From: Calliopum simillimum
Taxonomy: Eukaryota > Arthropoda > Insecta > Diptera > Lauxaniidae
DNA: 64,000 bases
Assembly (NCBI GenBank): GCA_951812925.1
Contig: OX638368.1
Coordinates: 19,717,187 to 19,781,186 of the forward strand
Direction of reading: 5' to 3'
Shown here: positions 34,701 through 49,700 of the stretch, piece by piece
Position numbering within the stretch: the first letter of the stretch is position 1
Layout of the letters: every line of letters begins with the position of its first letter
Program-made: the position numbers and the translations under genes
Notes under the pieces: model-generated
The model's input: the letters and a program-made list of their open reading frames with translations, nothing else
Databases searched by the model: none
Told to the model about the DNA's origin: nothing

Positions 34701-37700
34701 TTGCAAATAAAAGCTGAAATCTTTAACCCCTCTACTGCCTCCTTAAAAATAACGTCAAAATAACAATTTTGAAGATTTGAAAGAACAAAAAAATATTGAT
34801 TTTAGAAATACTGACAAATTTCATAATTCAAAAATGCCACCTATTTAACGTAAAGCCTAAAGCCTCATTATGCTCAATGTAATGCGCTGTGTTTTGTCGT
34901 ATGCATAGCATACTTTACGCCACCTCAGGGTGGCGTACTCTCACCTCTGCTCTGGTTAGTGGTTATAAACACTGTCCTTAATCAGCTTAACAAAAACGGG
35001 GTCAAGGTAGTTGCGTATGCGGATGATGTGGTAATATTGGTATCAGGTCCGTTTCCCGACGTGATCAGTAATATCATGGAAGGAGCTTTGACAAAGTTAT
35101 CCTCTTGGGCCACAGCATGCGGCCTGGGGGTTAACCCAGCCAAAACGGATCTTATGCTTTTTACCACAAAAACCAAAATTCCAAACTTCAACCTTCCTCG
35201 ACTTAATGGACATACTCTGTCACTCGCCAAGACAGCCAAATATCTAGGAGTTATACTGGATCCAAAGCTAAATTGGAAAGACAATATCGAACTGAGGTGC
35301 AAGAAGGCTTGCATAGCCTTCTATGCCTGCAAGAAAACTTTCAGCAAAAAATGGGGACTTCAACCAAGAATGGTTCTTTGGATGTACACAGCCGTAGTAC
35401 GTCCAATCCTTACTTATGGCTCCCTAGTTTGGTGGCCAGCTACAAGCAAGGGCTACAATCAGTCAAAACTAGAGAGGGTGCAAAGGACCGCCTGTGTCGG
35501 TGTAACGGGGGCACTGAGGTCATGCCCTACCGCAGCTCTTAATGTCATTTTACACCTGTTGCCTCCTACCTCTTATATTAAAGCTTCTGCTTCATGCAGT
35601 GCAGTCAGACTCAGGTCCTACCTCTTATATTAAAGCTTCTGCTTCATGCAGTGCAGTCAGACTCAGGGAATCTGGCTGTTGGGTGCCAAAGCAGTATGGC
35701 CATTCTTCCATTCTCGAAAAACTGCAAACCGAACTTACCTGCTCAACAGACTACACCTGCCCCATACTCAGTTTTGTGAACAATTTTCGGGTATGGCTGC
35801 CAGAGAGAGCTCAGTGGGAAGATGGCACTGTTAACCTAAACTTTGAAACCACCATATACACCGATGGCTCCAAGATGGAGTGTGGTGTAGGTGCGGGAGT
35901 GTTCTCAAAAGAGCTGAAATTATCCCACTCATTTCGCTTGCCTGATTCAGCCAGCGTTTTTCAGGCAGAAGTTTTTGCCATCCTCGAAGCCTGCATATCT
36001 TTAGAGAATATCAATACCTTTTCCGGAAAGGTGGCAATCCTCTCGGATAGTCAGGCTGCCATCAAAGCACTCAATTCAACAATAATAAAATCTAAATTAG
36101 TAGCGGAGTGCAAGGAAAAATTAGTCAGACTAGGGCGTCGGCTTGATCTTGCGCTCGTTTGGGTCCCAGGTCATAGGGACATCGAAGGCAACGAAAAAGC
36201 TGATGAACTGGCAAGAAACGGCTCCTCTCTGAATGTCACAAGCGCGGTGCGAGTTCATACCCCGCTAGGTCTAGTAAAAAAGCGGATATTCTCATACTAC
36301 TTAACCGAGGCGAATACTAATTGGAAGGCATTGACTACATGTAGGATATCAAGGTCAATCTGGCCTTCATATAACAGTTCAAGAACTACCTATTTACTAG
36401 CTAATAACCGTATTAATATAGCAAGATTTACAGCAGTTTGCACTGGACACTGGACCATCGGCAAGCATGCTGAAAAACTAGGCATCCCTTTCAACTCCTT
36501 TTGTCGGAGTTGCTTAGATGCAAACGAGCAAGAATCTCTTGAACATTTTCTCTGTGACTGCCCAGCTCTGGCTAGAGCTAGACTTAAATCACTAGGAAAG
36601 CCTTTCTTCAATACACTCAGCGAAATCGCCAGCATCGAAATTGGCTCGCTGCTCAATTACCTTAATAGAACTAACTGGATATAGGTATCGTTAGTTAGGT
36701 AATTTTAAAATTTTTCACATCCACTTATACCAGTCTGTCGGATCACTTTTGTGGTATTAAAATGGCACTTTTAGTGCTACTTAGGGTTTCAGCTTGCTTC
36801 GCTAAACCGCCACTCTAACCTAACCTAACCTAATAGTGAGGAATAATATGTGGTATGCCATTATATCAGGAAAATTCGAAAAAGGGCGTGGCACCGCCTA
36901 CAAAATTTTAAAACGCTAGTAAAAGAAAACTAATAAAGCAATCTTTCTGAAATTAATCTACTTGCTATAAGGCACCTCTGAACTAAATGTGGGCGAAATA
37001 CCACCAGTGGGCGTAGCACTTCCCATACGTTATATAGTGTACTCCAGCCATGTCAAACTCGCGGCCCGCGGGCCTCATGCGGCCCATTATCTTCCAATCT
37101 GCGGCCCAAACGTTGAAATAAAAATAGATCGCAAATGAATATAATTATATGTATTTGACAGTTTTAATTTTTTGTTCAAAAGAAATTCCTCTGGATGAAT
37201 CTTGGGTAGAAAATTCAAAATTACCTTAATTATACGAAAGTTGAACACCCATGAAAAAATTTTAATTCCAAGATAACCCTGGCCACTCATTGAAACGGAT
37301 GGAGTATCTTCTTTGACGGAAAAAACTAACTGTTTGATTGCGAGACTGAAACGTAAAAACAGTGAGGTCTGCGGTGAAAAAACTAGTTTTCAGAATGTGC
37401 ATTGTATTATTTATTCACTATAACACTTGTCAGATTTGAATTTGAAACTACAAGGACAAAGTCAAATTAAAACAACAATGAATGACCAAATTAGAGCTTT
37501 TAAATTAAAATTGCTTGTGTGAAAAACTTGGAACATTTTCCAACATGCAAAGCATATCTTTATGATTTAAAGATGGAGTTCGGGAGACGTATTGAAGATT
37601 TCAGGTCGTTGAAGATAAGTTTTCTTTATTTTGAAGCCCGTTTTTCAATGAAATTAAAAAAGTGTCAAGCTACCTTCAAATGAAACTAAATAAAATTCAA

Positions 37701-40700
37701 TGCGACACAAATTTAAATCTGAATGTTCCTAAAGGGGGCCTTTCATTATTTTATAAATACTTGCCTTTGCGATTTTAAAAACTCACAAATTTGCAATGGA
37801 AATAATATCTATGTCTGGTTGTTCTAATATATGCGAGCAATTATTTTCACCTATGAAAGGAACTAGTCTCCTGTAAAGCCGAGACTAACAGATTCTCATC
37901 TCACCTCATCTGTATTAAATAATTTTGGTACTTTCTGGACACTTTTAGTACTTTTTTTGCTATTTGGTACAAAATAGAAAACCTCATTTATCAATCCTGG
38001 TACAATGACAAATGTGAAACGGAAAGACAACAAAAAACATGACGTCAGTGTCAGTCAGCTTTTTGTCTTTCCCGTCGTGCTTCATCATTTTCAGTTCTGT
38101 GTGACCGCTTATTTTGTCGTTGGTAATATTGAATCATTTGCATTTAATTTTACCTGGCTTAATGGCAAAATATTAATATAATTTTAACTTTGTGCACATT
38201 TGTACAAAAATACCTTTCTAATGGTGTAAAATTCAAAGTCGTGCTCCATTTCTAACATAGTAAAAATGGTAGGACAAATTTTTGCCTTGCGTACTAATAT
38301 TTAGATAAGTCGTTAATTTTTGCGGCCCACTAAAACAAAAATATTTTATCCTTTGGCCCGGTTGGAAATTGAGTTTGACATGCCTGGTGTACTCGATACA
38401 GAGCTTCTGGTGTACTCGATACAGAGCTTCTGGGAATTGATGAAGATGGTCTAGACTAACAAAAAGCTGCAAATGGGGAGGGGCTAAAAATGCACCCGTG
38501 AGTAGTTATACTGTAGTAGTTATACTGTTTTATAATTTTTTTAGAATCCTTGTTAAATTTTCTTTAATTCTGTAGTTCGAGTTTACTGAAATTGGTATCA
38601 GTTTTGCTGTTTCGGTAGGTTTCCCATGTCAACTCATACTTTTGAAAAATAATTGATAATCATAGTTTTTTTAACAACTTTCGATTTTTCTCGGTGTTAT
38701 TTAAATATATCAGACTTTTTCTAATCATTTTCGACTTCTCGTCACATACGATACTCTTCGATGTTATTAGATATTTTTCGATATCATATGACTTTTCAAA
38801 TTTTTCTATGTATCCTTATAGTCATGCAAGACTTCTTTGCGTTTTTCGACACTTGTTGTATTTTTCGATAGCTTCGGAATTTTTCAATGTTTTTTTTTTA
38901 AAATTTTCGGTAGTTTGAGATTTTTTCCAAAAATATTTTTCATCTCTTTTGATATTATATAAACCTTTTTGACGTTTATTTAATACTTTTTGGTTTTATT
39001 ATGTTTTCCGAACTATATTTCAACTTTGTTAGATGATTATTTTAGTTTTGGTATATTTTTTTTTTTTTTTTTTTTGCAATACTATATAATTTGTATCACA
39101 AAAAAAGATTCAAGAAAAAAACATCGACTTGAAATTAACAAATCAAATATCGACCGAGCAGGGATCGGTCTCCAACAACTTCTGAGAAATGGATAAACTT
39201 TCCAAAAACTTTTGATGCAGATCTTAAATGTTTTTTATGTACTAATTTTGTGAGGTTTTTTATCGCGTTATCTAGCCAAACAAAGTGATCCATACAAATA
39301 TTGTGCTTTTGGTACAAAAATTTTTCGAAAAGTCTAATAATAATCCAAGCAACATATTTTAGCGGCTAACAGAAAATTTTATTTCGCGGTCCATTCTAAT
39401 GTTAATACATTTTATAACTTACCCAATGGTGTTTCGGTGTCAGTATCGGTTTCTGATTGATCATTGACAAGTGGCGAAAATTGTTTAACTGCCTGATATA
39501 CGGTCATGTTATAGGGCAAAACATGTTCACCAATTAAAAATTGCAACTTGTGCTTGAAACCACTTTGTGACATAACAACAGCGGCTACATTATCATCCAT
39601 ATCTTCTTCAGAATCGTCATCCGAATCACCACGTATGCCACCATAACCGCGTACAACCAAATAACGTTCTATTGCCTGCACCATGGCAAGTGGATCAATT
39701 TTTACAGTGCCACCTTTCCACTGACGCAAGTTGGAACAATCTGGATGGCGTTGCAAATTGCACTGGAAAATTTTAAATTTCAATTTAATTAAATTTTTAT
39801 TTTATTTTTTTTTTGGGTTGCGCAGAAACTTACCTTCAATTGATGCGTGTTGAAAAATTTAAGCGCACTTGTATTTGAACGTCCACCAGGTCCAGTTGGA
39901 AAATCATGTACTTTCACTGGAAATTGTTCCAATTGTGTAACACAACCGCTTAGTTTTGCAACAAAAGCATTAAATGCCACTGGCTCAATATTAGGTAGCT
40001 GCCCAACATTCATTACCGGCTCCAATGGTAGTCCAGCAAATACATGCATGAATGCACGCAAACGCGCATCACGATCCACAATTCCTTCTTCGCATGTCAT
40101 AAAATTTAACATGGCCTTAATAAGACCTGAATGATTAACTTCAAATGGAGAGATATCACTTTCTAATAGTATCGTTTTTAATTCAAGTAATGCATCGAGA
40201 CAATCAGGAAAACTGCCACTCAATTTGAATATAATTGTGGACAATCGTTGCAATACATTTGCACCACCAACTGTAGCGGTTGCAGAACTACTGCTAGATG
40301 TGCCGGCTGCATCCGATTGTGCAGTTTCTTGTTCGGTGTAACGTTTCACAAACGATATGGCCTGATCGCGTATCCATTGACGTGCTTTCTCACGATTACC
40401 AGCTGCGATAAGATTGGCATTGGAAATGCTTTTACTTATTGCAGCACTAGCACTCGTACTGCTTGAATGTGCACCAGCAACACCGCTGGCGCTTGTGTTT
40501 GCACTGCTGCCACCACTACCGTTGCTGACATTATTGCTGCCACTATTTGTACTCGAGTCTTTGGTAAACGAACTATGATGAGATCCTTGACGTCCCCAGC
40601 GTGCTGGATTTAGAGATGCGAGGAAAGATGTTTTTGTTGAACCACTACTTGAACCGCCGGTACTATTGCTGGTGCCGCTGCTAAAGCGTGATTTTCCGGC

Positions 40701-43700
40701 ACCACTAGAACTGGGTGTATTGCGACCAGTGCTAGTGCCAAGACCTTGAGGTGAAAGAGAAAGAAATAGAAAAAAAACTTGGTTTAAAAGAGAAAAATGA
40801 GGTGTCGCTAAAGTTAAGTTGACTCAAATTTATCAATGAGAATAGCATTGTTACAGATGCTCAAATCCTTGGAGTAAATTCAATACCAAATCGACCTGAA
40901 ATAAATGTCGTTACACGTGTCCAGGAGGGCAAAGATTTGTATTGTACAAAATTCTACGCAATCTCAGTTAGGCCCGGATTCATTGTCATTAGTTAACTAA
41001 TTAGTTCATTAAAATGGTGACAAGTTTAAAAAATATTTCATATTCAGAGTGTTTTGTTTGGTCAACTAAAACAATAAACGCTAAATAATAAAAATTCAGG
41101 ATTTGCCTCATGGTTAACTAATGACTGAAATTAAAATTCTGTTGGTTAAACCATTGACTTTAACTAACTAATGACTTTGAATCTGGGCCTTAGAAGCGTA
41201 AGTTGTGGAGTTGTGGCCGAACTCGTAGAGCATCACCAATTTTGTAATTTTATTTGTTTTGATTGTTTCAAATGAAATTTAGATGCTTAAACTTTGTTTA
41301 CATGTTTTTTTAGCCCTACTTGTCACATCAAAAGGAAAATATCAGGGCACTTCATAGTTCTGGTGAAAATTGAAAAAAAAAAAATTGGAAGAAAAAAGTA
41401 CCACTGCTGGAAATGGAAGTTCAATTCTCAAAATATTTAACATAACAAATGCCTCCCTCTAGCGAAAGTAACACATTTTGAGAGAGAATTTAAAGATAAA
41501 TTCATGATAAAGCCCTAAGCCTTCAACTTACTTGTAGCACGGCTAAGCAACTCATGAACTGAGGACTCATCTTGACGTGATTTGGATCTACTGCTCGACT
41601 GCGATTTTCGTTTTGGTGGGACCTTCCGTTTAAGCATATCAGACATTTTACTCTGTATTGCCATTGTGGACGAAGGTGCTGCTGCTGCGGCAGCATTTGC
41701 AGCCGATGAAGATGTCGAAGTTGCCATAACAGAAGAGGAATGAGGATGTTGTTGGTGATGCAAATGATCATTCGTGGCAAACACAACCTGAGGCAAATGC
41801 TGCTGTGGTGGTGGGTGTGCTATAACCGAAGCAGCTGCTGCTGCTGCAGCCGCTGATGATGTTGGCAATATATCAACATGATGTTGTGGTTGAAAATGCG
41901 GTGGTGGAGGATGTGGATGGCCAAGAAAATGCCCATGACCATATTGTCGTGGATCACCAGGTACTGGTGGAGGTGCCGCCGCAGCTGATGTAGAGTAAAC
42001 AAAGAAATTGGTATTCCCTGGTATTGCTGAAGCATGATGTACATGCTGTTGCTGCTGATGATGATGTGGTGGCAAATGATGTGTTGGTGGCGGCGGCGGT
42101 GGTGTGCTATATTGATAGTGTAGTTCTGCTGCTGTGCCAGCTGCGCCAATAACAGTCACTGGTGGTGGTGCAATAGCAGCTGGATTTAAAGTGAGTGCCA
42201 AAGATGTTGGCGTACCACTGGTCGATGGCAGTTGATGCAACATTGCGCTGGTAACGCTGGTCGAAGGCATAGATAAGGTTATCTTTTGTGTCCCACTAAC
42301 AGATGAACCGGTTGTGAGGGCACTCATTGCATGTGAGAAACTCTTCACAGTATACTGATGATGATGTTGATGTTGTTGTTGATGAGATCCATGCGTAGGT
42401 TTTGAAGAGTTTGGCGTCGATGATGCCGAATTGGACGTGGTTATGCTACCGGCCGTTTGTGAGTTATCAATAAAAAAAGGATTCACCTGTAGGCTAGACG
42501 CTGACGGTGGTGCACTCTGCGAGCCACTGGCACCAGCGAGAGGTTTAGGTGATGGATTGGCACAAATAGGATTGTTGGGATCGGTCAACTGGGTAATTTG
42601 ATAGATGACACCTTCGCGACGGAAATGAGTACCAAAAACGTCGGGTAACTTTTGCATTAGAATTTCAGCCATTTGTAGAGCACCAACAACAATGCGCAAA
42701 TCATTGCTAGCCATCATGCCAGCAATATGACTTGAGACAAGTTGATTTTTGAGAACATCTTGTAGTAAATCTGGCGTAGCATAAAATACCATACGTAACA
42801 ATGCACGTAAGCATTTGTAGCGTACATTGGGCCCGGCCGATGAGCTGTAAACTTCATAGAGAACATTGAACAGGTTCTTGATAAACTCGGAGGCCAGACC
42901 ACGCTCTTCTTTTAAACAAGCGATTCTTGCATCCACCGATGCTCGCCGTTTCGCTTGCGTTTGCGAATTGCCGCCTGAATTTGTTACATTACCGGGGCTA
43001 CTTGACGATCCTGTTGCTGTTGCATTAGCAGTTGTGACCACAGCATTACTCAATGCTGTTATGGCATTGGCAACTGCAGAAGCTGACAAATCTTGTCCAG
43101 CGAGCGCGGATACCCCAGTGGCAGATGTCGCTGTAGTGGTAGCGGTGGGCACATAATTCGGATTAACTTTACGTTGTACAGGACGTGTTGTGCCGGTATC
43201 TTCATTAATCTGCTGCATTGAATGAAACTCCACCGTGTAAGTGCGTCCCAATGTGCTAAGACTGAATTCATCATCGGAATTCAAATGTGCGGCCTCAATC
43301 ATGCGAGAATCGATTGTTGAGTAATTATGCCAAGTGCCACGATCGTCGCGCCATTGCCATTGCACCTGATCCTGTGTATTCAATGATGGACGATCAAGTA
43401 AAGCGTCAACGGCGAAAATGCCATCCGTGGGTAGGCGTGGCATAAGTTCACCAATTAAGCATGTTATCTCATATAACTCTGATGGGCTACGTGAAATGAG
43501 CTCCACATGACTGGATGAAACATTCGGTTCAGCCGTACCAGTCAATAGATAAAGCAAAGTTGAAGCAATGTCATTTTTAAGCAATGCAATGGCCAAATCT
43601 GGACAATTGCTGCACATTAAACTCAACATACGCACAACGGATGTAAATGTGCCGGTGTTAAGTATCGATGGTGTTACCACCAATAGCTGCTGACAATTTT

Positions 43701-46700
43701 TGAGCAGTTCTTTGCTAGCAATTTCTTGCAGACGCTTGGGATCATGTTGAAAACTCTCTACCAAACGACAAAATGCGCTGCAAACACTTTCCACACACTT
43801 CTTGTCCTGTTGCGAAAGCAAACGTGCCAAGAGCGATAAACTCTCAGCAACAAAATGAAATTCTTCCGGATGTAAATTGAGGCAACAATTTGCCGTAATG
43901 GCCAAAGCAGCACGTTGAGCATTGATGGAAAAGAAATCCAAATATGTGAGACATGCTGAAATGCCATTTGCTTGTAGTATTGCCTTATTATGACGACGCG
44001 ATAGTATCTCCAGCGCTGTTAAACTTTGTTCCGCCACATCCATACACTGTATAACTTGCAATTTCTCTAAAAATACTGGCACCGCTTCGACAACTGTTCC
44101 GGAAGAGCGTGGCAATGCTTCCAACATATATGCTAATGCACGACATGCATTATTCATAATATCGAAATTATGCTCCATGCGCAATAAATTGATCAATGCT
44201 GGCACCACTTGCTTAATAGGAAAACCGGCCAATGTATCCTCATTGCCCATGACCAACATTTGACACATTTCAATGGCCGCTTGTAATTGCTGACTCTCAT
44301 CGTGTGACTGTAGACCTTGCAGCAGCTGTTGCGCTTTGGATGAACTACTATTGCCGATCGTACGATGTAGTATGTGTGTCATACGTGGACCCAATGCGCC
44401 AAAGAGATGCGGTGGAAGACCGCGCGCTTCCAATAACGCCTGTAAGCGCCCCACTTCACTGTCATCACTTTCGGAATCAGCATGTGAGGTAGACGTTGTA
44501 TTAGCTCCGCCAGCACCACCAGAATTCGACGACAGCGTAGTTGTTGCTGCAGTTGCCGTTTGTGAAGTTAAATTATTGGACGCAGTGCTGCCGACGGCGC
44601 CACTTGCTGCGTTGAGTGGTGTGGAAAAAGCGACTGTTGGATTGTTAGCTGGAATTGCAAAAAAATGATTGATGGTTAAAACAAATGAGTTGGTGGTTCT
44701 TTGAATAGATGCTAACATAAAAATGAACACAGTGCCGCCACCTTTTTTCTTTTCTTTTTTGTTTTATAAATATGTTAAACACAAAAGCATTAAACTGCAA
44801 TTGCAACTAATTAGTTTATTTATAAACTAATTTACCTGCGTTTGGCTGCCCACCAGAATTCGGCGGTCCGTTTAGTGGTTGTTGTGCCATTAAATTGTAG
44901 CTTAATGCATCCGCAGAAGCTAAAGGGGATAAAGGAATAGATAATGATTTTTTATAAAATTTTTAATTTTGCTCTATCTATATCAAAAAAAAAAAACAAA
45001 TAAATTTTTTTATTGTAAATTCTGAAATTTCAGGATGCTATTTAGGGATTCTGCTTTCACTATGGAGATGAGATTTTTATTTAAATTGAATGTTACTCTT
45101 ATGAAAAACCCGTAATTTTGATGATATGAGTGTTTTTTATTTTTTTGTTATGCCGAAATTTAATTGATTCTACGATTTGCAACTTCTTTTCGCTCAGTAT
45201 AATTTTTTTTTTATTTCCCTTTTCACTTTCTTAAACTCTACAAAAATAGTCGTTTGTTATTACTGTATGCCTATATCTTCAATTTTCGTCGAAGATCGAT
45301 AGCTAGGTCCCTAACTAGTAATACGAACAACCGTTCGTGACTGCAGAGGTCGTAGTAGTAGTATTGGACTTCATACGAGTACTAGGACATTCAACTTATG
45401 TATGGAACTATACTCAAACTGAATTTGATTGGGCCTTATCATGAATATACTACTTTCCCCAGAGGGACCATTTGCAATCAATATTTTGAGAATGGAAATT
45501 TCAAAGCTGACCGATTGTTAAGTACACAGTGCAACACAAAAAATGTCCCTAGGGTCTCATAGTGAAAAATAAAAAGACACGTATTTTATTGAATTTGTGT
45601 ATCAGTGATTTTTTCATTCTATGGCACCTCTACGTTAAAAGTTTGCGTTTAATATGAAATTTTGAGATTTTGTGAAAAAAATTTAATGTAAGCTATAGCA
45701 CTTGAGAATCTGTATGGTAGTTTTTCTTTTAAAAGCAAAACTGTACAAATTTTGCTATTTCAAAATTAAGGGAGTAGTCAGGTAGAATTTTTTCAACAAA
45801 AAAATTTTTTTTTCCCGTTTCGGATACTTTAAATGTAAAATAATTACTAAATTCATAACAATAATAACAATTATAATATGTATTATTGTGTCGATAATAT
45901 TGATAATTTGTTGCGAAATCTTTAAACGCGTTTTTCTCAGAACAGTGTTTTTTGAACTGGTACCCACGATTCCGGCTGATCTACTGTATCGATTTACTTC
46001 AATTTTTTTTTTTTTTAATGTTCGTAATAGATTTGGCTATCTTGGGTACTAGAATCAATACTGTCAATAAATATTTAACAATATTATTAACAAAAAACGA
46101 GGTTGAAAAAGACCAAAAAATTGAAAATTGCACTACTTGTTTATTTATCAATATTTTTTTCCAGTTCTAGTACCCAAGATAGCCATTCACATGTACTTTA
46201 AAATGCAATTTGTTTTTTGTGTTTCAGATGATCTGAAATCGAGAAATCGTGGGTACCACATGAAAACCGGCCTACTTCCGGTCGCCCATATCTTCACCGG
46301 AAGTCAACGAAAATTGAAATTTTTTTTTTTTTTTTGCTACTTAAAAATATGTACAATAACATATAAAAACATCAAAAATGTTGAATTAAAATTTATATGA
46401 AAAAAAAAATTGTTTCGCAAAAACGCTACTTCTACCTGACTACTCCCTTAAAAGACTTTGTTATTATTTTCTTGAGCTGCCATAAAATGAAAAATATCAC
46501 TGATATTCGGTAAAACACTTTTTATTTTTCATTACCTTTCAGAAAAACACTATGAGACCCCAGGGACCAAAATTTTTTTTCATTTTAATGCACTGTGTAA
46601 TTTGAAAAAAAAAGCAACAACTCCATTCTCATTGATAAATTTGAGTCAAGTTTACTTTAGTTATACCTAACGAACGTATCTAATCGTATTTATACTTTTT

Positions 46701-49700
46701 TTCGCAGTATTATTCTGTTTTTTAGACTCAAATACTGCATACTGTTTTTTTCCCCAAAATACTGCGTAAAATTTTAAATTTAAAATTTAACAATCGACAA
46801 AAATTAAAAAAGTTTTCCATACAAATATTGTGTGGAATCAAAATTTTTTTTGAAAAGTTTAATGGTTTCAATGGTTATCAGGAAAAGAGACCTTATCTTC
46901 ACGAAATCAAAAACCAGTTTTTATGCATTTTCTAAAAATGCATATTACTAGATGGACGATGGAACTCGATTTCTTTTGCATGGCCACCACGGGCACGCTT
47001 GCAGAAGTCCAGACGCTGAACCCAATTTTCGACAGTTTTCAAGCATAAATCGGCCGATACTGCTGCAATTTCACGATCGATATTCGTACGAAGTTCATCA
47101 ATCGCCGCTGGCTTGTTGGCATATACCATAGACTTGACGTAGCCCCACAGGAAATAGTCTAACGGAGTCAAATCGCACGACCGAGGCGGCCAATCGACTG
47201 GGCCATTTCGTGAGATAACACGTTCACCAAACTTGGTTTTCAATAAATTGATTGTCACATTCGCTGTATGGCTTGTGGCGCCGTCCTGTTGAAACCACAT
47301 ATTGTCCAAGTCCATATCATCCAATTCGGGCCAAAAATATTCGGTTATCATTGAACGGAAGCGATTCCCATTCACAGTAACGTGCTGGTCTTGATCATCA
47401 CGGAAGAAGTACGGCCCGATGACGCCGCCGGCCCATACCGCACCAAACCATAATTTTTTCGGGATGCAATGGTGACTCATGGAGTACGTGTGGATTGCTG
47501 CCTGACCAGTAACGCATATTTTGCTTATTGACGATGCCATTCAGCCAGAAATGAGCCTCATCGCTGAAGATGACGTAGCTCTCTTAAAGTTGAGGCCACT
47601 GACTCCGAATTTCGGTAGTAAATTTTAATAATTTCTACTCGTTGTTGACGCGTATATCTTTCCATGATGAAATGGCAAACCTTACTGAAGAGAAATGTCA
47701 AGAGAGCGGGAAAAAATATGGCGTCGTTTGCTGTCCCTATCAGTCTACTTTTGTAGCGTCCCTATTGAAAAACTCTTTACATTCATATTTCAAGCAGCCA
47801 CTGCAATAGGTGCAGAATTATTGAATTTCCAAAATTTTTTTTTTGTATGGGGGTTGCAACAGCCTTTGCTTCAATCCATTCAATTTTTTGTAGCGTTCTT
47901 GATAATTATCATCTATTTTCGAATTGATACCTTCCATAGGTGCGGAGATAAATCGTTATGAGTATTTTATTGCCATAAAGATTTTGTATGTAGGGTGCCA
48001 AGCTCCATCATTCAATCCAATTTTTTACGATATTAACGTGGCCAAAGGTTAGGAGCAGATATGCTGAATATATGGCTTCCATATATTTAGTGGTTTAAGC
48101 GTGAAAACACTAATTTTTTGTCGTGTTTTGTATGGGGGGTGCCACACCCCCTTGTCTGATCACCTTCATATTAAATTTAAAACAATCGGAGCACTAAAAA
48201 ACATATGGTGTGAATATGGTGTCAATACGTTAATTGGTTTGACTGGTAAGCGATGACAAACATCCTCGCCAACGATTTAATATAGTATGATTTTGAATAA
48301 AATGACACCTTGATCACTGGAAAATTCCAAAAATTTACTGAGTAATGGCATTTTGAAATCGTAAAAAAAAAACTCAAGTTTGCAGATATCGAAGTTCAAA
48401 GTTTATCAATTATCAATTTTTACAGGGTAGAGATTTGGTAAGACAGCTTTTTCTTGATATTTGTAATTTATAATCAACCTCTAATCAATTGTAAAAATGT
48501 TCCTAAGTCACTGAATTCCACCTTAAACTAAAAAAACCTATAAAATTGACACTATCTCTTATTTTTAACTCTCCTATAAAATTTTGTCAGTGAAGATAAG
48601 GTTCCTTTTCCTGTGGAGTGGCACATATATAATATAAATACTGCGAAAAATACTGTTTTTATACGATCGTTAGTTATCCTCATATTAATTTGTTAAACAT
48701 AGTTTATTTTATGAAGCTTTAAATTCTTAGAAAGAATATGTAATCAAAAAGTGTCGCTCGGATCTAGTTACAAGGATATAACCATCGGAAGATTCGGATA
48801 TAGCTTTCAGAAAAACCGGTATAAGTAGGACACCCTTGGATGGATATTAAAACTATTGGTTTTATATTATAGTTATTTGAATAAGCTATACAATTTCCGT
48901 ACTAAAATTGACATCCTCATCAGATGCATTTACCCACATCCAGAAGAACTTTCAAGCATACTTTATTTAACCTTAAGCATAGATTTGTTGAGAATCACAG
49001 CGAAAAGAAAAGTACGGGACATGATCAAAGTTCCAATTTTTTACTATCCCTTGTTTTGCATCGCCTCGCCGCTGTAACTCATTAATATTATAGTTACTAT
49101 TTTTGCATAGCGCTTACTCTGCAAGCTTTTTTGGCGAGACGAATGGATGTCGACAAATGCTTCTGATGACGATGTTCTATGGTGGGTCCCGAAACTGGTA
49201 ACGCAAACCAGGGTTCAAATCGACGTATCCGTGAACGTACAACTCGCGACGTAAAATCATGTGTTTCACATGTATTTCGCATTACAAAATACATGAATTT
49301 ACGTCACGAGTTGTACGTTCACTGAAGCGGCGATTAAACCCCAGGCTTCCAATAAATTTTGTTTTTCTTTTATGCATTTCGCTTTTTTTATAATTTTATT
49401 GGAGTTTTACATAAACACATTGAACAGTAAGCTCAAACCAACAATATCATCTGATCCATTCTTGTTTGGTACTAAGTTTAATCGACGATTTATTTGTAAA
49501 ACTTAAAACAAAATACCTTTTGTTATTGGATTGAATTAAGATTCATAAGAATATTCGCTCCAAAAAGTAGCGACTCTAACATATCAAATAAGACAAAATT
49601 TGCTGCATGTGGGGATCACTTCGTATGGCGATTGATAGATTATGTAGGGTGTCTAGATATCTTAAGAAAAATTCCTTTAACACGTTGAGTGCCATATGTA

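Noticed and set aside
36815..36832. (CCTAA)n as an interstitial telomere repeat
   Set aside because: Only three to four units, exactly at the 3' end of a LINE; best read as the element's tail.
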